Assembly: GCF_000285555.1 (NCBI RefSeq)
Contig: NZ_HE610996.1
Coordinates: 73,900-137,899, forward strand
DNA length: 64,000 nucleotides
Direction: 5' to 3'
Source of the DNA: Kurthia massiliensis
Lineage (GTDB): Bacteria > Bacillota > Bacilli > Bacillales_A > Planococcaceae
Part shown: piece after piece, positions 43,487-51,253 of the stretch
Numbering within the stretch: the stretch's first letter is position 1
Layout: each line of letters opens with the position of its first letter
Notes under the pieces: model-generated
What the model saw: only the letters and a program-made list of their open reading frames with translations
Database searches by the model: none
What the model was told of the DNA's origin: nothing
Program-made: the position numbers and the translations under genes

Positions 43487-44104
43487 ATGGCTTTATCTCA
43501 AATGAGTACACTTATCGTTCAACAACAAAAATTTAATTTGTTTAAGGAGTATTTGGACAGTACCCCAGTTTTACGACAACTGGTAGATGAACATGACCAT
43601 CCGTTTTTCGTACAACTATGCCGCGATATTTGGTTTTCACTATGTGAACAGCGTCACGAACCGATTTTAAACGCTGATGCAGCCATTGAAAACCCAATTC
43701 GTTATACGATTGTTAAACAGTTCGTATCGCATCCAACGTATCATTGTTTATGTGATTTATCGAATGATGAAGGTAATAACACGCTTGTCAACGCGATGAT
43801 TATCGCAGATTTTTTAACGAATTGGCTGGCGCACGAACTGAATGGTCGGTCATTTGCGCATGATCAACAACGTTTACAATATATTTTAGAACTCGTTTCG
43901 ATTTCACAAGCAATCGAAGGTGCAGCGCAGTTTTTAGCCCACATGCAACCGAAGTTAACGAAAGACCGCGATTTGTGTGACTTTTTATTGCTTGATTTTC
44001 ATGAGCAAGCAAATGAAAATGCGACATTATTATTTGAAGTCGCAACGGCTGGCGTAACGCGTCATCTTTACAAAGCAAAATACATTTATGAATCGATCGC
44101 ATAA
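43487..44104 (+). CDS. Hypothetical helical protein, 205 residues
   Basis: It starts MALSQMSTLIVQQQKFNLF. The start ATG at 43487 has GGGAGGA six bases upstream; the frame is open to a TTG at 43466 without support. The protein is predicted mostly helical, with many His and Gln and four Cys (including CLCDL and LCDFL), and without membrane segments or signal peptide. No domain is recognised. It is a single gene with a strong terminator, convergent with the ypvA helicase gene. Confidence 0.75.
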   Translation: MALSQMSTLIVQQQKFNLFKEYLDSTPVLRQLVDEHDHPFFVQLCRDIWFSLCEQRHEPILNADAAIENPIRYTIVKQFVSHPTYHCLCDLSNDEGNNTLVNAMIIADFLTNWLAHELNGRSFAHDQQRLQYILELVSISQAIEGAAQFLAHMQPKLTKDRDLCDFLLLDFHEQANENATLLFEVATAGVTRHLYKAKYIYESIA

Positions 44105-44138
44105 AAAAATCCCGCTGAATTTAAAAGCGGGATTTTTT
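44103..44138. terminator. Bidirectional terminator orphan/ypvA
   Basis: A 10-bp stem AAATCCCGCT / AGCGGGATTT with A and T runs lies between the convergent genes. Confidence 0.95.
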
Positions 44139-44140
44139 CA

Positions 44141-46039
44141 TTATACTTCTGTCGGCTCGACAGCAAATACAGGTTTTACTTGATCGATGACTTTTTGTTC
44201 ATCTTCATTTAATAACATATTAATTGTACCATGGTCATTGTTCGTACGAATTAAACGCCCCATCCCTTGTTGTACACGTAGTAACATGTAAGGAAGTTCT
44301 ACTTCATCAAATGGATCGTCTGCAAAGCTACGTTTCGCATCGAATAATGGGTCATGCGGTGGGAATGGTAAATCGAAAATGATCACGCGTGTAAGCGCCT
44401 CTTCCGGTAAATCTAAACCTTCCCATAAGTGATACGAACAAATCACTTGCATTTTTTTCGCTTGGAAGTCGCGAATAATTGATGATAATTCACGGTCCCC
44501 TTCAAACTCGATATGTGCTAACGCTTCTGCACTCGCAGCTTCTTTAAATGCCAACATCGATTGTTTCGATTTGAATAAAATGAGCGTTTGATCGCCATTT
44601 TTCATCAGCGATTCCACTTCTGCTACTTTTTCCGCTTGAGAACGATTGTGTAATTGAATGTTCATTACTTCTTCGTAATCAAATGGTGATGCTACAGAGA
44701 ATGATTCATATTTTTTAATGCCTAAGCTATACGCGATAAAGCTGAAATCTTTATCAATTGATAGCGTTGCAGAAGAAAAGACGAATGGAATTTTTTTCGA
44801 GAATACTTTTTTCGCTAAAATTTCTGTAATTAAATGCGGCATGATGACAAGTGTTTCTTCACCATCAGCTTCTTCTAACCAGTCAACCGCATCGCCATTA
44901 CCGATAAAGATACGCATTGCTTCTTCGTATTGCTCTAAAAATTCTTCTGCCATGCGAATTTCATATTCAGGAATGATATACATTTCTGATTCGAATACGA
45001 ACTCTTCAAATAGTTGTTCGACAAGGCTAATCACTTTTTTACCGATTTTCAGTAACGTTGGACTTTTCTTAATACGTTTACGTTCTTCATCTGAATCGAT
45101 AATGTCGTCGCGTAATTGATCGAAGAATAACTCGTGTCCATCTTGCAATTGTTCCATTAAGTTCAACGTTTTTTCACGTACGCCATCTACCATTAAACGT
45201 TCAAGTACTTTCACAATTGTGTAATCTTGAATTTTAATTGTCATTGCTTTTTGTGCAGCGTATTCTAATAAGTGTCCTTCATCGAATACGACCATTGATG
45301 CTTCAGGAAGCAATGGCGTTTGGCCTTCACGTTCACGTGATTCTTTCGTTGCGATATGCTCCATATAGAAGTCTTGTGAACAAATAATTAAATCTGTTGA
45401 TTCGCGATAGTTTTGACGGTGTAATGTTTGACCACAGCGATTACGAACGTCACACACTTGGCACTGTTGGATCGCGTTGTAATTAACATGTCCCCACTCT
45501 TCGTCTGAGACGTTTGGATAGTCACTTCGTTGTCCATATAAGTTTAGCGGGCCATCGCCGTATACACCTTCTGGAATCGTTACAGCAATTTCGTCTAAAT
45601 ATTCGCCGTCTAAAAATTGTTCTGCTTCTTCATAACGTTTTAGACATAAATATTGGTCACGAGATTTTGCTAAACGTACGTCAATTTTTAAATCGAGTAG
45701 TTGTTGTAATTTATAAATATCGCCGCCCTCTTTTACGAGTTGGTCGATTAATGTTTCATCCGCACAAGCGATTAATGCTGGTTTCCCTGTATAACGTGCA
45801 TAAGCGATTGATGGTAAAAGGTATGCAATTGTTTTACCTGTACCGACGCCTGCCTCTGCAAATAACACTGATTTTTCACGTAATGCGCTTTCGATTTGGT
45901 ACGCCATAAACACTTGTTCATCACGTAGTTCTAGCCCTTTTTCAGGGAGTTCATCATAAAGAACGTCACCGATCCAATCTCCTAAAGAATCGAAGAATGA
46001 TTTATCTTTTGATAATTCGAATGGAATTGATTGTCGCAT
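44141..46039 (-). CDS. ypvA: DinG/XPD-like helicase YpvA
   Basis: This 632-residue superfamily 2 helicase has Walker A AGVGTGKT (about residues 64-71), the box II DEGH (VVFDEGH), and C-terminal helicase motifs including LWEGLDLP and QGMGRLIR. Four cysteines (YLCLKRY, then CQVCDVRNRC) lie between motifs I and II in the XPD/DinG arrangement that binds a 4Fe-4S cluster. No exonuclease domain is attached, unlike the DinG at the end of the window. The role is DNA repair or removal of R-loops by analogy. It lies 60 bp after ypsC, with a hairpin between, and GAAAGGAG precedes the ATG. Confidence 0.92.
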   Translation of the reverse strand: MRQSIPFELSKDKSFFDSLGDWIGDVLYDELPEKGLELRDEQVFMAYQIESALREKSVLFAEAGVGTGKTIAYLLPSIAYARYTGKPALIACADETLIDQLVKEGGDIYKLQQLLDLKIDVRLAKSRDQYLCLKRYEEAEQFLDGEYLDEIAVTIPEGVYGDGPLNLYGQRSDYPNVSDEEWGHVNYNAIQQCQVCDVRNRCGQTLHRQNYRESTDLIICSQDFYMEHIATKESREREGQTPLLPEASMVVFDEGHLLEYAAQKAMTIKIQDYTIVKVLERLMVDGVREKTLNLMEQLQDGHELFFDQLRDDIIDSDEERKRIKKSPTLLKIGKKVISLVEQLFEEFVFESEMYIIPEYEIRMAEEFLEQYEEAMRIFIGNGDAVDWLEEADGEETLVIMPHLITEILAKKVFSKKIPFVFSSATLSIDKDFSFIAYSLGIKKYESFSVASPFDYEEVMNIQLHNRSQAEKVAEVESLMKNGDQTLILFKSKQSMLAFKEAASAEALAHIEFEGDRELSSIIRDFQAKKMQVICSYHLWEGLDLPEEALTRVIIFDLPFPPHDPLFDAKRSFADDPFDEVELPYMLLRVQQGMGRLIRTNNDHGTINMLLNEDEQKVIDQVKPVFAVEPTEV

Positions 46040-46070
46040 TCAAAATAGCTCCTTTCCTAATTGACAACGA

Positions 46071-46096
46071 AACGGAAGGAGCATCTCCTTCCGCTT
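46071..46096 (-). terminator. Hairpin between ypsC and ypvA
   Basis: A GCGGAAGGAG / CTCCTTCCGT stem lies with a weak T tail, so it may be a partial terminator or a processing site inside the operon. Confidence 0.55.
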
Positions 46097-46101
46097 AAAA
46101 A

Positions 46102-47244
46102 TTATTTTGGTTTACGTGGTGAACGTTGACCCCAGAATTGATAATAATCTGTTTTCATCGCACCGTTGAATAACTTACGTTTTTTCGTTGCACGACGACC
46201 GTACATCGCTTCAAAGTTTTCCATAGAAGATAGCATATATACTGACCATGTTGGATATTTACGCATTAAGGTACCTAAACCGTTGATCATGTTTTCAATT
46301 TCTTCTTTTTCACCGATACGTTCACCGTAAGGCGGGTTACCGATCATGACACCATCTGTAAAGTTCGTTGTGAAATCAAGCACTTGCATTTGTTTCACTT
46401 CGACAAGTCCTTCGAAGCCAGCCTCTTGAACATTACGTTTTGCGATTTCAACCATACGGTGGTCGATATCTGATGCAATAATATTTAATGGTTGATAGTA
46501 ATTCGCTGCTGCATCTGCTTCAGCACGAACTTCATCCCACATTTCTTTTTTCATCATTGGCCAATCTTCGCAAATAAATTCACGGTTGTAGCCAGGTGCT
46601 ACATTTTGTCCGATCATTGCCGCTTCAAGTGCAATCGTACCAGAACCACAGAATGGATCTACGAACGGACGTGATGGATTCCAACGTGATAAGTAAACAA
46701 GTGCTGCAGCCATCGTTTCTTTTAATGGTGCTTCCCCTTGTTCTGTACGGTAACCACGTTTGTGAAGTCCAGGACCTGATGTATCAATCGTTAATGTCAC
46801 CATATCTTTTAAAATCGATACTTCGACTTTAAATTTAGGGCCTGTTTCTTCTAAGAAACCTAAACGACGATAATGTGCTTTTAAACGTTCAACGATTGCC
46901 TTTTTCGTAATTGCTTGACAGTCAGGTACACTAAATAATGTTGATTTTACAGATTTACCTGTTACCGGGAATTCTGCATCTACTGGCATAATTTGCTCCC
47001 AAGGAAGTGCTTTTACACCTTCGAATAATTGATCAAATGTTTTTGCTGGGAATTTACCTACAACGATTTTGACACGGTCTGATACGCGTAACCAAAGATT
47101 CGTTTTCGCAATATCGCGCTCCGTTCCTTCAAAATAAACACGCCCGTTATCGATGTGTGTTGTGTAGCCCATTGCTTTTAACTCATCTGCAACAATTGAT
47201 TCTAAACCCATTGCAGCAGTTGCTACTAATTGATATGTTGTCAT
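46102..47244 (-). CDS. ypsC: THUMP-domain RNA methyltransferase YpsC (RlmL-like)
   Basis: This 380-residue protein has an N-terminal ferredoxin-like/THUMP RNA-binding domain (about residues 1-155) and a UPF0020 SAM methyltransferase. The FVDPFCGSGTIALEAAMIG SAM loop (about 195-213) and catalytic GNPPYGER are intact. It corresponds to the RlmL half of E. coli RlmKL, which makes m2G2445 in 23S rRNA; the same target is inferred. The ATG overlaps the stop of the PAS-GGDEF-EAL gene by 4 bp. In Bacillus ypsC follows rnpB directly; here a c-di-GMP gene lies between. Confidence 0.92.
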   Translation of the reverse strand: MTTYQLVATAAMGLESIVADELKAMGYTTHIDNGRVYFEGTERDIAKTNLWLRVSDRVKIVVGKFPAKTFDQLFEGVKALPWEQIMPVDAEFPVTGKSVKSTLFSVPDCQAITKKAIVERLKAHYRRLGFLEETGPKFKVEVSILKDMVTLTIDTSGPGLHKRGYRTEQGEAPLKETMAAALVYLSRWNPSRPFVDPFCGSGTIALEAAMIGQNVAPGYNREFICEDWPMMKKEMWDEVRAEADAAANYYQPLNIIASDIDHRMVEIAKRNVQEAGFEGLVEVKQMQVLDFTTNFTDGVMIGNPPYGERIGEKEEIENMINGLGTLMRKYPTWSVYMLSSMENFEAMYGRRATKKRKLFNGAMKTDYYQFWGQRSPRKPK

Positions 47245-48983
47245 GCTTCATTTTCTCCTCTTGCTTCTAATTTCCAAACTTCCACAAAGTCCATTAGCTC
47301 GTGAAGCGGCATTGGCTTCGCGTAATAGTATCCTTGAATCATATCACAGCCCAAACGCTCTAGCAATTTTACTTGCTCAGCTTGCTCGACGCCCTCTGCG
47401 ATTACTTTCATATGTAAACGGTGCGCCATTTGAATGATCGCATCGACGACAGCTTCTTTATCATCAAGCGATGTAATGTATTGAATAAAGCTACGGTCAA
47501 TCTTTAAATAATTTAATGGGAATTGCACTAAATAACTTAATGATGAATAGCCTGTTCCAAAGTCATCAATCGATAACTTAAAGCCCATTTCTTTTAATTG
47601 TAACAGCTTATGAATTGAATCACGTTCACTGTTCATAACTGTTCGTTCCGTCAGTTCTAGCTCAAAATAATTTGGTGAGCAATTGTACGCTTCAAAAATC
47701 GATTGAATCGATTCAATAAAGGTTTCTTGATGGAAATGAATGCTCGATATATTAATCGCAATGTTTAATACTTCTCGGTGTGTCACGCGCATTTGTTGAT
47801 GCGCCTCACAAGCGAGTCGAATGACACATTCACTAAGTGGAATAATAAGCCCTGTTTCCTCTGCATATGGAATAAATTCTCCTGGGGAAACAAACCCGAG
47901 CTTGTCATTGTGCCATCGTACTAATGCTTCGACACTATTAATTTGCTCACTACCGACTTGCACTTTCGGTTGGAAGTACAAGTCGAAGTCATTGTTGGTG
48001 ATTGCTTTTCGTAATTCATTGTCTAAAAGAAGCACCCGTTTTGAATCGACTTTTAAATCATCGAAATAAAACGCAAATTGATTGCGACCATTTTGTTTCG
48101 CATAAGCCATCGCTTGATCTGCTTTTTTCACGAGTACTTCGGTTTGTCGACCATCTTCTGGATATAAACTAATACCGATACTCATTGACATATATATTTG
48201 TTGTGATGCTACTAAAAAAGGTTCTGACATCAGTGATAAAATCTTTTGCGCGACTTGAATCGCTTCTTGCATATGATGAATATCCGTTAACGTAACCATA
48301 AATTCATCGCCACCATAGCGCGCAATAATATCTTTATTTTTCAAGACATGTTGAATACGCTCTGTCACTTTGACGAGCAGTTCGTCGCCAACTGTGTGAC
48401 CGAGCGTGTCATTTACTTGCTTAAAACGATCTAAATCGATAAATAGTACGGCATGATGATAATCACCTTGTGTAGACGATTGGAGCAACGTCTCCATACG
48501 TTGTAAATAAGCATAACGGTTCGATACACCCGTTAAAATATCAGTTAACTTTCGACGTTCGATTTCACTTTCAGCATTTTTCTGCGCTGAAATATCTTCA
48601 AAGATGCCACAATAATGTGTCACGACGCCTTCATCGTTACGAATTCCGATAATCGTCAGCCATTCAGGATAAATATCACCCGTTTTACGACGATTCCAAA
48701 TTTCACCTGACCATTGACCTTTTTCACGAATCGTCTGCCACATATGTTGATAAAATGTTTCATCGTGGATACCTGAGTTTAAAAGGCTTGGATTTTGTCC
48801 AATTGCCTCTTCACTCGTATAACCTGTTACAAACTCAAAAGCTGGGTTGACATGTAAAATGCGACTTTTCAGGTCAGCAATCATAATGCCCTCTTTAACG
48901 CTATTAAAAATCGTCGTCGCAACATTCGTTGGAGAATGAAATGCTTGTTCGATTTGCTTCCGCGTATTTGCCATCTCTTTCAT
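47241..48983 (-). CDS. PAS-GGDEF-EAL cyclic-di-GMP protein
   Basis: This protein of about 580 residues has a PAS/PAC sensor (about residues 18-135; HVNPAFEFVTGYTSEEAIG, ISAQKNAESE), a GGDEF domain with intact RYGGDEFM, and an EAL domain with intact EALVRW, the DDFGTGYSSL loop, KIDRSFI and EGVEQ. Both catalytic halves look active, so synthesis and hydrolysis of c-di-GMP are both possible. There is no membrane segment. The ATG at 48983 is chosen because AAAAGGGA is correctly spaced from it. It is translationally coupled to ypsC, an unusual partner. The gene begins just past the rnpB terminator. Confidence 0.93.
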   Translation of the reverse strand: MKEMANTRKQIEQAFHSPTNVATTIFNSVKEGIMIADLKSRILHVNPAFEFVTGYTSEEAIGQNPSLLNSGIHDETFYQHMWQTIREKGQWSGEIWNRRKTGDIYPEWLTIIGIRNDEGVVTHYCGIFEDISAQKNAESEIERRKLTDILTGVSNRYAYLQRMETLLQSSTQGDYHHAVLFIDLDRFKQVNDTLGHTVGDELLVKVTERIQHVLKNKDIIARYGGDEFMVTLTDIHHMQEAIQVAQKILSLMSEPFLVASQQIYMSMSIGISLYPEDGRQTEVLVKKADQAMAYAKQNGRNQFAFYFDDLKVDSKRVLLLDNELRKAITNNDFDLYFQPKVQVGSEQINSVEALVRWHNDKLGFVSPGEFIPYAEETGLIIPLSECVIRLACEAHQQMRVTHREVLNIAINISSIHFHQETFIESIQSIFEAYNCSPNYFELELTERTVMNSERDSIHKLLQLKEMGFKLSIDDFGTGYSSLSYLVQFPLNYLKIDRSFIQYITSLDDKEAVVDAIIQMAHRLHMKVIAEGVEQAEQVKLLERLGCDMIQGYYYAKPMPLHELMDFVEVWKLEARGENEA

Positions 48984-49002
48984 CACCATATCCCTTTTCC
49001 GT

Positions 49003-49038
49003 TTATAAAAGAAAAGCTCTCCACCAACGAGGAGAGCT
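49003..49038 (-). terminator. Terminator of rnpB
   Basis: An 8-bp stem AGCTCTCC / GGAGAGCT with a TTTTC-TTTT tail on the minus strand lies 25 bp past the RNA's 3' end. Confidence 0.92.
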
Positions 49039-49062
49039 AAACTAATTGTTATATTAAAAAGT

Positions 49063-49470
49063 ACATCATATAGAACTATAAGCCATGTTTTGTGCCCTAG
49101 TACTCAAACGGCCAAAGCCTCGTACGCTGGGTAGTAATCATCTATCTATGCATTGTATAAAGACAATACATCCATACCTCCGTTCATTTCCTTCGGTACG
49201 ACGCCCCTACCATAATTTGGGTTGCACACTCGCGGGGTTTACCTCGTTCCACTCTATATGTTTCCATATAGACTTCGTCACTGTGGCACTTTCAGGAAGT
49301 TTCAACCATATCCGAAGACTTAGGTTTTCCTTCCGCCGTTAGCATTTCAGCTACTTCCGCTTATTTATTCGCGAAACACGATCACTACGGTCATCTCAGA
49401 ACCGTGCGTGCATGGACTTTCCTCAGCAACACTTAAGTGTTACAGCGATTACTCATTCATCTATGATGCT
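49063..49470 (-). ncRNA. rnpB: RNase P RNA, Bacillus (type B)
   Basis: This ~408-nt catalytic RNA matures tRNA 5' ends. On the minus strand the universal GAGGAAAGTCC segment (about 49420-49430) follows the GGTAATCGCTG-like 5' part (here GAGTAATCGCTG). GTGCCACAGTGACGAAGTC and GTGGAACGAGGTAAACCC come later, and the 3' end carries ACAAAACATGGCTTA. The 5' and 3' ends pair (CATCATAG with the terminal TATATGATG) as helix P1. The flanks, gpsB upstream and ypsC downstream, are as in B. subtilis apart from the added c-di-GMP gene. Ends are accurate to a few bases. Confidence 0.96.
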
Positions 49471-49476
49471 GTAGTT

Positions 49477-49505
49477 ATTATAGTACTTCAAAGCTTATGT
49501 GACAA
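49477..49505 (-). promoter_or_regulatory. rnpB promoter
   Basis: TTGTCA, a 17-bp spacer and a perfect TATAAT lie on the minus strand; the predicted start falls about 7 bp downstream, at the 5' end of the RNA. Confidence 0.85.
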
Positions 49506-49580
49506 GGTTTTTGACTATTTTTTATCACGTTTCATTAAAATAAATGTTTTCCGACAATTTAACCATTGCCGAAAATATGT

Positions 49581-49610
49581 AAAAATGCGGCTGTCTGATG
49601 TGACAACCGC
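49581..49610 (-). terminator. Terminator of gpsB
   Basis: A 9-bp stem GCGGTTGTC / GACAGCCGC (one G-U pair) and ATTTTT on the minus strand lie 10 bp past the gpsB stop. Confidence 0.9.
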
Positions 49611-49620
49611 GGCTGTTCGA

Positions 49621-49974
49621 TTAGCCTTCTACGTCATCGTATAATTTGTCACCAAATACACGTTTTTCTAAGTTGGCTAAACGTTTTAAAATATCATAAT
49701 TTGTTACGTTGTTCGCTTGCTGTGCAACAGGCGCTTCTTTTTTCTCAAGCGTCGGTTGAGGTGTTTCTTTATATCCTGCTTTTGCTTCACGTAGTTGCGC
49801 TTCTAGTTCCGCAATTTTCGCTTCTTTTTGTTTTAATACTTGCTCAAAACTTTCATAATCTTGAATAATTTCGTCTAAAAACTGGTCAACCTCATCTTGG
49901 CTGTAGCCGCGAAGACCTGTTTTGAAATCTTTATCTAAAATAATTTTTGCAGATAGTTTGATATCCAAGTCCAT
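49621..49974 (-). CDS. gpsB: Cell-cycle protein GpsB
   Basis: This 117-residue DivIVA-like protein steers penicillin-binding proteins between septum and side wall. The N-terminal KLSAKIILDKDFKTGLRGYS membrane-binding/PBP-groove part, the DEVDQFLDEIIQDYE coiled coil and a short C-terminal trimerisation helix (NYDILKRLANLEKRVFG) are all present, separated by a Glu/Pro/Gln linker. Its PBP1 partner PonA lies 5 kb away in the same window. It is located upstream of rnpB as in Bacillus, with a terminator between. Confidence 0.96.
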   Translation of the reverse strand: MDLDIKLSAKIILDKDFKTGLRGYSQDEVDQFLDEIIQDYESFEQVLKQKEAKIAELEAQLREAKAGYKETPQPTLEKKEAPVAQQANNVTNYDILKRLANLEKRVFGDKLYDDVEG

Positions 49975-50005
49975 CGTCCTTTCGCTTCTATAAGAATAGC
50001 ATTCA

Positions 50006-51247
50006 TTATAACATATTTTTTTTCGTTAAACGTTCGATACGGTGCCTTAACGCATCAATTCGCTTCATTTTTGCCGTCGGTTGATAGCAAATGCTTTGTT
50101 TTGTGAGCGCTAAAGCTTCTTCACTATAGCGTAATGCCGATGCTAAATCGTCGAGTTGATGCTCACACAATTTCGCTAGCTCGATATATGCCTCGATACG
50201 CTGTCTTTCAGGCATATACGGAATACATAGCGTAAAATGCTCAAACGCACCTGTATAATTCCCTTGTTTTTTCAATAAATAACCTTGGTAAAACGACGCC
50301 TCTGCCGCTTCTTGCACATCGTATAGCGTTGTGACAGCACGCAGCAGCGCTAAACTCTCATCACTCTCTTTTAAATCTTTATACCATTTCCCAATGTTCG
50401 TATACGCTTGCGCACTTTCTTGCTGTACACCTTCTGTGAGTAACTGTGTCGCTTTCGTATAAAGCGTGACGAGGGATAATAAATCGTATTCATTATGCAC
50501 GAGCACTTTCATTAAGGCGTCCGTTTCGCCACTTCTAACCGCGTCCAAATAAATAACAGGCGCTAAATAACCTGGTACATCTCCTACACGTGTAAAACCT
50601 AGCTTTTCATGTTCAATCGCTGACAACTTCATCGACGCGACGTCACTTTTCCAAATGCGTTTTGCCATATGCATCAAATCCACGTGCATCGGTTTTTGAA
50701 GCGGTGGTAAAACATCACGATGAAACGTCCAACGCATTTCGAGTTGCGGCCAATCAAAGCTTTTCCCATTGTACGTCACGACAGACTGCCCGCGTTGCCA
50801 AAACTTCGACTCAAATAAAAAAGCAGCTTCATGACTCGGATCTGCGAGCACGTATTGTTTTAGCGTAAACGTACCTTCATCAAACGTTAATAAGCCGTTT
50901 AAAAAAATGTGCGTCCCCGTTCCTTTTAAACCGGTCGTCTCCGTATCGAAAAAAACAATCGTACTGTCCGCATCGAGTGCAATCGGGTGCGTTTGTTGTT
51001 GCCATACGTCCAAAGCCTTTATAAAGTCACCGAGCGCGATATTACCATGCACATAATCGTAACGATAGTGTACTTCACGAACAAATACGGTCCCAAAATC
51101 GTTGTCAATCCGCGTTAAACCTGCGCGCTCCCATGCATCACTATACGAAGGTGCCGCCGGTTTTACATAAGCAGGCTTTTCTGCTTTCGCAGGCGCTTTT
51201 TTCTTCATCATTTTTTTCATTGCTAAAATTTTATTTTCGTAAGACAT
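50006..51247 (-). CDS. mrfB: DnaQ-like exonuclease MrfB (YprB)
   Basis: This 413-residue protein has a DEDDh-type exonuclease domain (about residues 105-275; FFDTETTGLKGTGTH gives the first Asp/Glu pair, SVVTYNGKSFDWP the second Asp) and a C-terminal TPR-like helical part (about 290-400). In B. subtilis MrfB works with helicase MrfA in a UvrA-independent pathway that repairs mitomycin C damage. Here the two genes are 6 bp apart and co-transcribed. The N-terminus carries a Lys-rich MKKMMKKKAPAK segment. Confidence 0.93.
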   Translation of the reverse strand: MSYENKILAMKKMMKKKAPAKAEKPAYVKPAAPSYSDAWERAGLTRIDNDFGTVFVREVHYRYDYVHGNIALGDFIKALDVWQQQTHPIALDADSTIVFFDTETTGLKGTGTHIFLNGLLTFDEGTFTLKQYVLADPSHEAAFLFESKFWQRGQSVVTYNGKSFDWPQLEMRWTFHRDVLPPLQKPMHVDLMHMAKRIWKSDVASMKLSAIEHEKLGFTRVGDVPGYLAPVIYLDAVRSGETDALMKVLVHNEYDLLSLVTLYTKATQLLTEGVQQESAQAYTNIGKWYKDLKESDESLALLRAVTTLYDVQEAAEASFYQGYLLKKQGNYTGAFEHFTLCIPYMPERQRIEAYIELAKLCEHQLDDLASALRYSEEALALTKQSICYQPTAKMKRIDALRHRIERLTKKNML

Positions 51248-51253
51248 TGTGCA

